Below are positions 11,407-22,873 of a DNA stretch of 64,000 nt, piece after piece. Position 1 is the first letter of the stretch. Each line of letters begins with the position of its first letter. The stretch comes from Euborellia annulipes. Taxonomy: Eukaryota; Arthropoda; Insecta; Dermaptera; Anisolabididae. The stretch spans positions 43,661-107,660 of the forward strand of contig JAKCPI010002751.1 in assembly GCA_023213315.1 (NCBI GenBank), written 5' to 3'. The translations under genes and the position numbers were made by a program. A model generated the notes under the pieces. That model did no database searches. It was given only the letters and a program-made list of their open reading frames with translations, and had not been told where the DNA came from.

Positions 11407-11440
11407 TTTTTACTTTCTCTTACCCTATATTTTCTGGATA
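11407..11440 (+). repeat. Solo H1 5' end
   Basis: TTTTTACTTTCTCTTACCC with the same CCTATATTTTC continuation as the solo end at 2377. This points to a subfamily whose sequence after the 13-mer differs from the main one. Confidence 0.5.
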
Positions 11441-11596
11441 AATTTATTGATCTATCTACACTCAAATTTATTTTACAATATTTTTATTTAATCTTGTTTT
11501 ATCAACACCTAAATCTAAAATAAGTTGAAAATATTGATTATTATTATTTTATCCAATATACCTAGTTTATATATTTTTAATAAAAGACAAAATTCT

Positions 11597-12151
11597 CTTA
11601 CTTTCTCTTACCCTATATATGAAATATATCAGGGCCGGATTTAGGAGGGGGGCATGTGTTCCGGGCGGCAGATATCAGGGGCGGCAATTCAAGAAAAATT
11701 TACTAAAAAAAATAATAGAAAATTTTAAGGATGGGGCGGCAAATTAAATTTTACCCCTCCTAAAAAAAATCTCCTAGTTCCGGCCCTGAAATATATATAG
11801 AGAGAAAGTATTTGGATTCATGTCAAAAATTCGATGTCGAGATTTTGATGAATCTTCACGTTTTGGGGTCCCCTGAATCCAAAAAAGTGGTTTTCGCGAC
11901 ATGGTTTGTCTGTATGTGGACAAAATATCTCAGGAACTAAAAGAGCTACAATGTTGAAATTTTATATTTAAGTTAAGCCCCCCACCCCAAGGGATGAAAA
12001 TAAGCTTTTGAACAAAATCGGTCAAAAAGTACTATTACTTTACTGAAGTATTTTTTTAGTTTTTTTCGATTTTCTCGCTCCAACGATTTTGTTTAAAATT
12101 CATAAATCAATTAGTTTTAACATGCTCTTTAAAATGTATATTCTCATTTTT
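11597..12151 (+). repeat. H1 repeat, 3'-truncated copy with nested hAT-type MITE
   Basis: Opens with ACTTTCTCTTACC. The palindrome is split by an insertion (11630-11788) and resumes as ATATATAGAGAGAAAGTAT. The body runs through GGGGTCCCCTGAATCC, AAATATCTCAGGAACT and AAAATCGGTCAAAAAGTAC to CTCTTTAAAATGTATATTC. The 3' stem-loop is absent. Confidence 0.85.
11630..11788. mobile_element. hAT-type MITE nested in H1
   Basis: A 159-bp element with imperfect inverted termini CAGGGCCGGATTTAGGAG / CAGGGCCGGAACTAGGAG. It is flanked by a perfect 8-bp duplication AAATATAT (11622-11629 and 11789-11796). An 8-bp target duplication with CAGGG termini is the hAT superfamily signature. The interior is GC-rich then A-rich and non-coding. 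It inserted after the H1 copy was in place. Confidence 0.88.
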
Positions 12152-13849
12152 TGTTTCTTCAAGCGATATTTAGAAAGTATGTCGGAAAGTGTCTCAAACG
12201 TAATAAGATAAAGTTTGTTTTTGAACATATTCCAAAGGGATTAATATAGAAATGTTAGAGATGTTTGTCAAAACAATACTTATGTATAGTCCTATAATAT
12301 GAATTCCTCAGCTTAACAATAGATACAATAGAATCTCTTTAATCTTGAATCAACCAGTGACTCTTTAGCATATTATGATCTCCTCAATTATAGAGGGATA
12401 GTCTGCTTTACACAAAGGAAAACAATATAATAGGGATTGCATTACAGAAATGCATTAAGGGAAGTATTAGGATTACTCAGAAGGGGTGTCTATATTCTAT
12501 ATATAAATATGGCCGGTCAACTGAGTCGATTCAGCCCATGAGAATAACAGGAAATGAAATTGTATTAAAAGAGGAAATCGGGTTAAGAGGAAAGAGAGAA
12601 GGAAATGGTGGGATGAGTAGTTTGGAGTTATAAACTGCACTAAATTCACATAAACAATCATGGCTCATTGGATTTCAATCAATTGCACTCACTATACATC
12701 CCCCGTTACTTAACTTAATAGTAACTGTCATTTAGACCGCATTAAACAATAAACAGACTGGATAATATTTTTTGATCGAAATCGATCAATCAATCTATCA
12801 ATCCATTTGAGGAGATACTTGAAATCCATTTGCTGAGCTATGATTTAGTCGGGTTCTAGATAGATTGTAATAATCCTTCTGTATGCCACTTTGAAGTGGA
12901 TATGGAATGAGGGATGCTCAATTGAGTTAAATTATAAATGAGAATTAGTATTGATATTTGCTAACTTAGTTTAAAAAATACAAATATTAACTTAGTAAAA
13001 ATATTTAGTTACAAAAATACAAACTAGTAATTAGTAAATATCTTACTAGAGTGCAAATTTCTACGTCTGTATATAAGTAAATATTTGCTATTAAAAAGTT
13101 ATTTAAAAGTTTTTAGTGTAAACCTAAAAGTTTTAAAACCTTTTCGACTACTGAGGCCAAAATGTGTTTAGGGCTACCTGACTTTATATATATTTTCAAT
13201 TACAAAGTATCGATGGCTATCGGGGGACGTTCCACACTCTGATTGCTCTGAGTTACCAATCCCGAGCTTTTGTTGCTCTTGGCTTAACTGTAACGATTGT
13301 TGTGACTGTAGTTATTCTAATAATAATGTCCACCAAGATCAAAGAAAGTTATCTCAAACACGGGGGAACCAGGGATGGGTGGCCCGGAGGAATTATCCTG
13401 TTGAACTTCCCCTGGTAATATCGGTATAAATTTTAAATCCTAAATTGTTAAAAAATCATTTAAAAAAAAATACTAATTCAAAAAAATAAACAAAGTTTGC
13501 ATTTATGATACAATACTTTTAAAACTGCTTAGTCCGACTTTTTTTTTTTTTTTTTCGGGAGGTGATCACAAAAATATGTATTTTGTATTTTCTTGAATGG
13601 ATCAGTTTTAAATTAGATATTTGATTACTTTATCGCATAGAGATAGTTCCACTTGAAATTATTTATATTTTAATAAAATCACACATCAATTAAAAAATTC
13701 GATGATATTGATTTATTAGTAGCGATAATAATAAATTTTCTCGATAAAAAAATATTTACATTTTAGATATATAGCTGAGAAAGGATTGTAACCGAACTTG
13801 AACTAATATTTTTAATTTGAAATATGGCTATTATCAAATCTTGGACGAT
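12152..13849. other. Unique non-coding sequence
   Basis: 12170-12920 is relatively complex, non-repetitive sequence without a convincing open frame. 12950-13860 is AT-rich with a poly-T run near 13540. Nothing else recognised. Confidence 0.45.
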
Positions 13850-14035
13850 TGTTAGGGTTGAGTTGGGCACCTGTCCTGCCTGGAGTGCACACCTATTTTG
13901 TTCATGGGGTAATATATCTTGGGTTCGACTGCCCCCACCACCCTCAGTTCAATCAACGTCAGTGCCAGACCAAGAGTAATGGGCTAGGCACACCAACAGA
14001 CAAACCAAACTCCCCTCTAAAAAAAAGATAAATTT
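13850..14035 (+). mobile_element. Probable tRNA-derived SINE, degenerate
   Basis: TTAGGGTTGAGTTGGGCACC could be a decayed A box, and CTTGGGTTCGACTGCCCC is a good B box about 55 bp downstream. An A-rich tail (CTAAAAAAAAGATAAATT) ends it. No target duplication was found, and similarity to the other SINEs in the window is limited to the tRNA-like head. Confidence 0.45.
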
Positions 14036-14502
14036 ACATTTGTTCGTTTTTTTTTCAAACAGACAAAAGTGATGTATACGGATGTGTGTGATAAAATATT
14101 ATAAACTCTATAAATTATTATTATCTTTTATTACTCTGAAAAAAGGGGAGTGGACACACATATATAATTCGAAAACTGTTTACATGAATTCTTGAAAACT
14201 TGTTTTTGTTTTACAAATAATAACAAATAGTACGTTTAATCCACATGATTTATGAATTTTTATAAATATTTAATTCCCTAAAAGAAGATATGTAAATCGT
14301 TTTATGTAAAATTCATTTTTTTTTTATTTCAATCTATCCCTTTCTTGCTTAAAGCAGCCGAGAGATTGATTTTAAAATAGTAAAATATTCCATCCCATTT
14401 ATTAATTTATTAACTCCTGGAAGATAGACCACCCAAATGACCAGTTCTTTTTCGTTCAAGAGCGCGCTCTGCCTTTTAAGGTTGTTCGGCTATTTTGACT
14501 GA
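14036..14502. other. AT-rich non-coding stretch
   Basis: I see no gene, repeat family or structured element here. Confidence 0.5.
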
Positions 14503-14811
14503 CAAGGAGTCCGTCTCCACGGGTGGTGGGTCACCGATTTTTTCAAACTCATACGATTTGAAGATTAGTATCTGGACAGCAATTTCCTAAAGCAGTACGA
14601 TGCACTACTCAAGAACTACACAAGTTTACATATAAATAAAATTACCCAAACTTATAGAACTGGGAAATCTTGATAGTCTTCAAAGTCGATTTTCTTGAGT
14701 GTTCTTGAGTAGTGCATCGTACTACTTTAGGAAATTGCTGTCCAGATACTAATCTTCAAATCCTATGAGTTTGAAAAAAATCGGTGACCCACCACCCGTG
14801 GGGACTCCTTG
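14503..14811. mobile_element. 309-bp foldback element
   Basis: Arms of about 115 bp (14503-14617 and 14700-14811), nearly perfect reverse complements: CAAGGAGTCCGTCTCCACGG with CCGTGGGGACTCCTTG, and CAGTACGATGCACTACTCAA with TTGAGTAGTGCATCGTACTA. The loop is about 80 bp. TGA occurs immediately outside both ends, a possible 3-bp duplication. Non-coding. Confidence 0.8.
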
Positions 14812-16760
14812 TGAGACGGTTCGGATTCGAAACGGAACGGAGATGTGACGTGACTGATGTGTGTGAATCGACCTTAAGTCATAATAGAATCTAAATTTTT
14901 TTTTAAATAAAATTAAAAATTTGAATGCATAAATTCAATATTTTAATTTAGTCGTGACTTATCATAATTTATAATTGGATTAAGTTAATACTTTAAGTAC
15001 CAAAAATAATAAATAAATGACTTTTAAGCTGATCTTGTACAGTGTATAGTGTTCAGTTGTATTTTATTTATAATATATTACATTGAGTAATGCAAATCAG
15101 TTTAGACATAATGGGCGATTTGCGAGAAAAAATATCTTAAATTTAAAAAAAAATATATATATATATAAGTGAAAGCGTGAAACGCGTTTTATTTTATGCA
15201 ACGTTGTCGGACTGGTCTGAGTCACGTGACAATTCCCTAAAAAAAAAAAAAAAAAACTTATTTTTAAATATGATCGACGGACATTTTTGTGAATTTTTTG
15301 TCTTGTTAAAATATTTTTAAAAAGCCCTCGTCAGAAAATTTTTATTTTACTTTTAACGTATTCTACGGAAGCTAATTGATAAAATAAAAATAGAAGTTTT
15401 TTTTGTTTTTTATCTTTACCAGGAGTGCTACATAATTCCCTATGTATGTCTTTCGTCTACATTCCCTATAGGCTAATTTCAATTTTTTAATAATCAATTA
15501 CACGATAACCCTTTGTCAGATCTTCAAAAAATTATTTTATACCTATGTGATAGCGATTAATAACCTATTAAAAAATTAGTTTTTAATCTTTATACCTAGT
15601 AAGTGCCTTAATGTCCGAACAACCTTAATTTCTAAAAGACACTAGTATAAATATTTTGTTAAATTTCAAACTAAATCTTTTGATTATAAACATCAAACTG
15701 AATATTACTTGATTAAAAATAATTTCCAAAGATCATCATCAACCAGTAAGTTGGTATTTTAAAGTCAAAATCAGTCAGCCACTCCTGTTTATAATTTTCA
15801 GAGAAAAGTTATTCAACATCTCATTTTATTTGTATATTTGAATTTGAAAGAGAGAAATGAGATTTTAACTTGAATAAAATAAAGCTTTGAAAGTGAAAGA
15901 AAGAGAGAGGGAGAGAGAGATAGAGAGCAATAAATTCTTAGGAAGCAATTAAGCTACCGCTAAATGTTAGGAAAAAAAAGACGAATGGTTGCCTAATGAG
16001 TTGGATATACACCTTATAATCGGAAAACTTATTGGCTTTCTGCAATCCAATTGCTTTGACTGTGAAAAGTATTTATTATAAAAAAATAAATATAATAAAT
16101 AATACTAATGAACACATATTTAATTATTTGCTAAAAATAATAATGAATTATTAATTAAAAGTAAAGGAGGGAGAAAAATCTCTTAATATAATAAAAGGAT
16201 AATAAATATAATGCGTGAGGGGACAAACATTTTTTTTTTTTTTTGCTTGAAAAATTTGATAGTAAACTAAAATCTAATATTCACAATCATTAAAAGCATG
16301 AATAATGATGCTTTTAATGATTTTTTAAAAAATTTATTTACATCTGAATCCGTCCCTATTTAATTTTAATGATTGATATCATATCCTAGATCCTAAACAA
16401 TTAAAAATTTGCCCCTCCCTGACAAAATAATAAATCGTCACCTTTTATTAACTTATAAATAATTCCAAATTTTTAAATTTTCATTTTTTTATTTTTAAGA
16501 TTTTTTAAATTTTCATTGTATACTCGGGTAGCGAACTCAAAATTTCTACTCGTAATTATTGATATAATAATATAATATATAATTTATTTATTTTTTTTAA
16601 TATACTTATTATTATTTAAAATTTAAAAAAGCGGAGAATGTGGGGAAGAAACTATTGTATTGGAGCATCGCTGTTTTAAAATTTTTATATTCTCACACCT
16701 AACAGACAATTGAATTTCAATTTTTACACAGACTTAAAGAGAGATACTTTTTTAAATTTA
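14812..16760. other. AT-rich non-coding stretch
   Basis: No gene. Holds poly-A (about 15240-15256), a GA-rich tract (15897-15928) and several poly-T runs. No repeat family recognised. Confidence 0.5.
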
Positions 16761-16930
16761 AGGCTAGAGTACACTTGGGCAACGCGACGCGACGTGACAG
16801 TTTTTCGCCTAGAGAAGTTTTTTATTTATTTTTAAATTAAAAAGTTTATATAAACATAAAAAAAAAACGTCCCACAAGTGTGCGAGCTCACAAAACTGTC
16901 GCGTCGCGTCGCCCAAGTGTGCTCTAGGCT
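16761..16930. mobile_element. PIF/Harbinger-type MITE
   Basis: A 170-bp element with inverted termini AGGCTAGAGTACACTTGGGC and AGCCTAGAGCACACTTGGGC, then CGACGCGAC repeats on both sides. TTA flanks both ends (16758-16760 and 16931-16933), the 3-bp duplication typical of Harbinger. The interior is AT-rich. Confidence 0.75.
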
Positions 16931-18008
16931 TTAATCCTTAAAAACTGATCGATTCGCATTACTTTTTTCCCTTTAGGCTTTCAATGTTTTGTTAGAGAGG
17001 ACTAAAAGTGTTTTGAAGGGGAAGAAAACATCTCTAAATGGAGATCAGTATTGTATAAAAATAATTTTTCAGGAAAAAAAAGTTATATAGGGAAAGGGTT
17101 ATTAGCCTCTCCCCTACACTCTAAATGATGCGAGTGCTTTCCTTTATTATTGTATGTGCCGTACATGTAGCTATGTATCAATAATATATTCTATAGTCGA
17201 AAGTAAAACCTTGTCTTCTTTTTCCTCTTCTCATTCTCTTTGTTTTCAAAAATGATTACAAATACTTGTCACTTGTAATTTCCATTCATTATTTTTATAC
17301 TGTATTTACATAAAACCCAAGAAGAATTAAATTTTAAGCTATGCTCTCAGTATATTTTCAGTTTTTCTTTGTTCTTTAGCAGAAAATTATTGAATATTAT
17401 TTCATTAAAAATCTTTATTTCATATAATTATTGCATAAAAGTAAATTACATATATTTTTTTATTTTAACAAATATAATTATGAATTTTAATTAACTATTT
17501 TTCAATTAATTTGATTAGATTATATCCAATTTTATGTTAAACAGATTATTTTATATCGAATTACTCGAATATTGTAAAAAAATAATCGCCTAAATTAAAA
17601 CAAGATTATTAATGTTATTACGTTAAATTTGAAATTATTTCCTCTAGAGAGTTTCTGATGATAGAATGAACTAAAAAGCAAGTTCAAGTGAAAAATCATT
17701 AAAATCAATCAAGGGTTCAGTTAAAGATGACAAAGTGGGGATTGAAACGAAATGGAACATCACGCGAGACTAATAAATCTATGATTCTAACAGAAATTTT
17801 CGTTACCTCAAATAGTCCAAATAATTTTAGATTTAGACCTCTAATATAAATTAATAACTTTCCTATTTTATCTTCGGCGAGCAATTTACCGCCTACGGTA
17901 GATAGAAGGAAATAAAAGAGAAGGAAAAGGTGGGCGTGGCCTCGACAAGACTTCGGCTAATATCGCCTTCCTCCGTCGTCGCTCGGGCGCTGGGAACACA
18001 TTTTTGTT
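16931..18008. other. Non-coding stretch with GC-balanced 17870-18000
   Basis: Mostly AT-rich. 17870-18000 (ACCGCCTACGGTAGATAG, GGTGGGCGTGGCCTCGAC) is unusually GC-rich and not repeated in the window. It could be a regulatory or exonic remnant, but no open frame or splice site supports it. Confidence 0.4.
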
Positions 18009-18074
18009 AGGAACGCCTTTTTGTTACGTTACATTTTCTCCCAATTCACCTTGCGTAAGCTGCGTTCCAAAAAG
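18009..18074 (+). repeat. Short dispersed module next to H1
   Basis: GGAACGCCTTTTTGTTACGT ... CCAATTCACC ... GCGTTCC, the reverse complement of the module at 1818-1893, again directly upstream of an H1-like body. Confidence 0.45.
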
Positions 18075-18560
18075 AAATTTCGAGATTTTGATGGAAATTC
18101 ACTTTTTGAAAACTGAGTTCAAAAATGTTGGTCCCACTAAATGGTCTGTGTGTGTTCAAAATAAAGAAAGAAATGAACTACGAATTTGAAATTTTATATT
18201 TAAGTTTGGTCCCCCTGACACTTGAAAATCTTCTTCTTCTTCTGTCCTCCCCTTATTCACGTCATGCGACCCGACCCGCTGACCTCACTTTTTCCCTCCA
18301 ACCCTTTCATACATATTTAATATTTTCGGTACCAATATGAAATCGTGCTAGGTCTTGTCTTAAAAAATTCGAGTAGTAGTACTGTCTGTACTTTACTTAT
18401 TAAACTTTTTTAGTTTTTTCCACTTTTCTCGAAATTCTATTTAACGATTTTTAAGAATGTTCTATTTGCGGTATACAAAACATCTCGTCTTTGGGAAACT
18501 TGGAGTACTAGCACTTTATTGATGTACTTTTTTTTTTCAATTTGATATTAAAAAAAAAAA
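18075..18560 (+). repeat. H1 repeat, highly diverged copy
   Basis: TCGAGATTTTGATGGAAATT, GGTCTGTGTGTGTTC, TTGAAATTTTATATTTAAGT and a degenerate GTACTTTACT/TTTTAGTTTTTTCCACTTTT tract follow in H1 order, with indels including a CTTCTTCTTCTTC stretch. This is the oldest-looking copy in the window and has no termini. Confidence 0.6.
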
Positions 18561-19565
18561 AAAAAAAAAAACTGGCTCAGGCTCGGTCATCCCGAAACTA
18601 GAGATTAATTGTAATCATTTTTTTTTTTTTCTATAAAAGATATTCATGACATAATTTTTTTTTTTTTTAGTTTAATCTTGATTTGAACTTCAAGTCAATT
18701 CAATTTTTTACTTTTTTTCTCCCCCTCTCTCTTTCTCTCTCTTAAGATGAAAGTTTTCTTCAATAAAGAAAAAAAAAATTGAGAATAAAGAGGAAAATCT
18801 TAGAAAATGACACTCGAAATGGATTCTTTTCAGTAGAGATATTAAACATACGAATAAAAAAAAAAAAAAAAAAAATGGTGAGAAATATCTGGTAGAGAGT
18901 TTTGTTTCAATTGAACACAAAGCCGCTACAATTCGAAGCTTTATTTGTATTCAACTCATTTGTGGGAGAATATAAATTGTAAAATTATTTCATATTGTTC
19001 TTGCGAATGGGACTCACCTTAGGGGAGTGTTTTTTTTTTTTTTACACATATTCACTTGGTTCTCCAAGCTCATCCACCCTTTTTTTCGAAAGGAATAAAT
19101 ACATCATAACGTCTTTTTCGAGGGCGAGGTTAAAGCAGCTTCTACTTATCATAAGGGTGCCACTGGGACTTAAAACGGAAGATAAAGAGGGGTTTTTATT
19201 TAAATTCTTTATTATTGTTAAATGTAATATATTATTAAATATTTTTTTTTTTTTTTATTTCATTTTTGACAAAAACAAAGTTATTAAAGCATTAAACCAT
19301 TGTATTAGCTATATAGATAGCATTGTTATTATTATAACATTAATTCATTTAGGATCGATTCTAGTCAACTAGCAAATTTATCCGTTAGATAGCAATTCAT
19401 TAATATAGTAAACAAGAACATGCTTAATCTTCGAGTTTAAAAAAATGTGTTTTGTCATATATAATTAGCTATCTGAGGTAAAAGGAAAGTTTTGTGAAGT
19501 TAAAAACTTAATAAAGACATCATTTATAAAAATTAATAAAAATTAAAATTAAAATAAATATTAAA
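18561..19565. other. Low-complexity non-coding stretch
   Basis: Poly-A (18550-18570), poly-T (several), a CT-rich tract (18718-18741) and a 125-codon frame at 18995-19372 that is rich in F and I and lies in poly-T/AT sequence. I consider that frame non-coding. Confidence 0.5.
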
Positions 19566-19753
19566 AATCTGGGGGACTGGTCGCACAGCACACAAGTTGT
19601 GTTCTGTGCTTGTCACATCAAATGTTTTTGTGTTGAGATATATTTAGCTTCCACCGATATATTAAAATTCAAGATGTAAAATTTATAAAAATGGGAGAAT
19701 ATTTATATTTGGTTACCATGGGAACCATTTCTCCTATCTTTCCTATGAAGTAC
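19566..19753 (-). repeat. H1 repeat, 3' fragment
   Basis: Starts with the reversed 3' stem-loop (AAATCTGGGGGACTGGTCGC, CAAGTTGTGTTCTGTGC), shortened in its middle. It continues through TTAGCTTCCACCGATATAT to ACCATGGGAACCATTTCTCC and stops at TATGAAGTACG. Confidence 0.8.
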
Positions 19754-20048
19754 GTGTACAACGTGTTTTGACTGCTTAATCTGCACAAGTACACAGTATT
19801 TAAAAAAGACCGCAGAATAAGTAGCCGAAACGTTACATTGAATACAAAATGTGGGCTATAATTAAAAACTCCTAAAATAATATTAATACAAACCGCAAAA
19901 GCTTTAATAAACACATTCGTGATAAATATAACCCAATGAATAATTATTGAAAATAGGCTACTATTAATTTTAGAATGAAATTTTTCCGCAAGGGGAATAG
20001 GCCTATTTTATTAATATTTTGAAAAATGTTTAATACACTTATCTTTTA

Positions 20049-20311
20049 AGCCCGTTTTACACGAGGATTTTTCAAGCTATTTTTGGCAACATATTTGGAT
20101 TCAAAAAAATGTCTTCATGTATGACAGCAAAAATGTAATTGGAATTGACTTGAAAAAGTCTGTTCTAAAAAAAGGTTTTTGATTCAGCTGTCAGTTTCCC
20201 TTGACAGGTTGTTTTCAAGCTAGAAAATCAGGCCATTTTTTCAAGACATTTTTTTGGAGCCAAATATGTTGCCAAAAATAGCTTGAAAATTGTCCTCGTG
20301 TAAAACAGGCT
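20049..20311. mobile_element. PIF/Harbinger-type MITE
   Basis: A 263-bp element. Termini AGCCCGTTTTACACGAGGAT and the reverse complement of AGCCTGTTTTACACGAGGAC begin arms of about 50 bp (TTTTTGGCAACATATTTGG inside). TTA sits on both sides (20046-20048 and 20312-20314). Non-coding. Confidence 0.78.
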
Positions 20312-21264
20312 TTAATATTGTATTGTTTTGTCACAGTCAAAATATTTATTTATAAAATTATTAGCCTACGATTTTCTTTTCCATTTATTTAATTATGGCA
20401 TAAATTCTTTTTAACTGCACTAGAGAAAAAGAAAACGAAAATATCGAATGAATCCTTTTTCTTTATTCTTTTTACTTCGTTGTTTACATTTTGTATGATA
20501 TTGCTCAGCTTTCGTCAATGTCTTTGATCCATAAACTCCTTGAAAGAATCTATCCATCCCTCTCTGTTAAAGTTTATCCCTTACAAAGTCTTAGAAGGGA
20601 TCTTTATCGCCAAGGGTGGTTGATCTATCTATATATATATAGAGACCATATATCTATCTATATATTCACTTTGTATTGCGATCTTAGAACCGCAGGGCAT
20701 TTAAGCTTAGTTAAGATATCTCTTAGGCTTACATTTGAAGCTCCCCCAAATACATTATTTACGAAATAAATGAATTAATTTCATCGACACACACAGTATC
20801 TTGATCTTATTAAACATTTATGAAATTGATTTTAAGAGATTTAAGCGAAGTTTCTTAGCATTTTCGTTTGTTGTTTCAATAAGAACGTTAAAACTTTAAG
20901 CCAAAGGAAATTATCTTATTTGTTCTTTAAATAATGATAAATATTTGAGTGTTATCATTTTTCCTGTGGCGAAGTGGATAAATGTATGAACCTAAAGTGA
21001 GGATTTTATTATTATTTAATCAAATAGATATCATTTAAAAATGCGATTTATTATTTTTTCTATATTCTTTAAAATTTTGTAAATATAAAAATAAGAATTT
21101 GTTCTTCGTTTTCTCAAATGATAGATTAATGAATGAAATAGGTAGGGTGTATGGCCTCCCATGCCGAAAAACCTAAAAAAAAATTGCTCTTTTATCGTCT
21201 TCTTTCATTGCCTAAATTTAATGGTTGACTTCATTCATGCTCACTTTAAAATTTTTCTTCAACT
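20312..21264. other. Non-coding stretch
   Basis: AT-rich. A 92-codon frame at 20491-20769 has no recognised domain and runs through a TATA-rich tract, so I leave it uncalled. Confidence 0.45.
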
Positions 21265-21435
21265 AGCTGCCCCGTCCTCCTTCGGTGGGCTTCGCCATTC
21301 TTTAATATACTTCAAAAAGTAGTAAGACTTTTTAATTTAAATCGCGCAGATAAAACCAAATCGGTTTATTTTTTTTCTTGGGTTGGTAGAACTCTAACTG
21401 ACATTCCTGTCAAATTTTGAGACCATAAGAGTCTC
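21265..21435 (+). repeat. CTTCGG-box repeat fragment
   Basis: CTAGCTGCCCCGTCCTCC then TTCGGTGGGCTTCGCCATTC. A related box is at 39362-39395 (CTAGCCCCGCTGCCCGCC, TTCGGCGGGCTTCGCG), there joined to an H1 body. The CTAGCTG...CTTCG box is a common opening of arthropod interspersed repeats. Extent is approximate. Confidence 0.4.
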
Positions 21436-21634
21436 TAGTATTTGTGTTACACTTGTTTTTGTAAGATTAGACGTTTTCGGACAAAATGTTTTTGCTCAAT
21501 GCCAACTCACACCGATTGACCAAAACTCTTATAGTTAAATATTTTTTGAGATTTATATACTGTATTTGATATTTGTATTCAAGACATCTCGTTTCTTTTC
21601 GGACTTTAACTAACAAAGTCACAGATATATATAT

Positions 21635-21831
21635 AACAAAGCTGTGAGTGTTATTTATTGGCGAGGCCATACATGCTATGGCCTCCGGGAATCGAACCCA
21701 GGAGAGGTCGAGAGTCCCTGGCCTGGTGCAATGGCACGCCTCTGCCCCGGAAAGGCTAGAGATCCTGGGTTCGATTCTCGGGGGCCCTGGGGTGTTTGGC
21801 CTCGTTAATAAATAACCCTCACAGTTTTGTT
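21635..21831. mobile_element. Two tRNA-derived SINE copies, head to head
   Basis: Left arm 21635-21702 and right arm 21764-21831 are reverse complements: each holds a B box (CTGGGTTCGATTCTCGG type), then GGCCTCGTTAATAAATAACC and CACAGTTTTGTT as 3' tail. Between them is one A-box-like head (CTGGTGCAATGGCACGCCTC) on the + strand. Either two insertions or an inverted duplication of one. Confidence 0.6.
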
Positions 21832-22807
21832 GCATACATGTCTATTTATATCTAGAATATTCATTACTGTTGACAATTTAAACTTCAGACATCCCCGATC
21901 CTGAGCTATCACATCATCTTAATAATCCAAATGATTTTCGAAAATGATTTTAAAAAATATTCAAATCAGACTCAGATAACATTAACAAAATATAATTAAC
22001 TAACATTTTTTAATCCTTTCTATAGATATAACTAAACAACTTATCAATTTTTTTCTTTAATTCAGGCCGATTGTGGCTTTTAGTAAACGCCCCTTCCTTG
22101 TTCGGTTAGTCCATTTAAAAGGATTACACGGGTCCACGTGGCTGGTAATCCCTTCCTTTTTTTGACTTTTGCATGGGGACAAAAGTGAAATATATAAAAC
22201 CCAAATCCTTGCAAGTAGATCATTCTAATTAATTATAATTTGAATTGTATTTTCAAAATTATTAGGTCTGGAGTCATTAATAAACTTGTGATCCTCTTAT
22301 TCAATAAATAAGACTCTAAATTGAGAGATTCAAACAAGTAGACGAGGTCAAACCTTTAATTTATTTAGAAAATTAATTAACAACCAAGAGATATAAATTT
22401 ATTTACAAAGCATACTTTTTTGTTCTAAAATAATACATAAATTTGTGAAATAATTTATTCTGTATCAGATGTAATAAACACAAATTCTATCACTTTTTAA
22501 TCCATATTTGGGTTTATATGAAACTCATCTCATAACAAAAATTTAAATAAATTTTCTAATCTTTGTGACGTACAAAAGAAATACGCCTTGATTATATTTA
22601 TCCAAACACAATTATTGATATTTACTATTCCACAATTGACTAAGAATTTTTTCTTTTAGTTTTTCTTAAAGTTGGAGTTTTACACGCATTTAGAAATTGC
22701 CAGAAATTGTTACTGTGAAAATAGTAATGATAGATAGGATCCAAGGTGAAACTTATAATTTCCCCGATTTGGCCCAGAAATGTGTGGTCCTCATAAATCA
22801 TTTTCGG
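21832..22807. other. AT-rich non-coding stretch
   Basis: 22064-22160 is slightly more GC-rich and follows a decent acceptor-like string (TTTTTTTCTTTAATTCAG), but no supported exon follows. Nothing else recognised. Confidence 0.4.
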
Positions 22808-22873
22808 CATCCGAACCCGCGACCCTTGATATAGAAGGCCAGCACGCTAGCAACTACACCAAGGCTCGAGGGC
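22808..22873 (-). mobile_element. tRNA-derived SINE head
   Basis: On the minus strand: CCTTGGTGTAGTTGCTAGCG (A box), then GGGTCGCGGGTTCGGATGCC (B box) about 40 bp on. It is the same family as the complete insertion at 45687-45867. It is not a functional tRNA: there is no paired acceptor stem and the same head recurs elsewhere with SINE tails. Confidence 0.7.

Noticed and set aside
18995..19372. 125-codon plus-strand open frame
   Set aside because: Rich in F and I because it crosses poly-T and AT tracts. No domain, no codon bias, no splice or promoter context.
21467..21835. 122-codon minus-strand open frame
   Set aside because: Lies across the head-to-head SINE pair. The reading comes from tRNA-derived sequence.
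22043..22160. Exon after the acceptor-like TTTCTTTAATTCAG
   Set aside because: The open frame is short, contains no recognisable residues and no donor or poly-A signal closes it convincingly.
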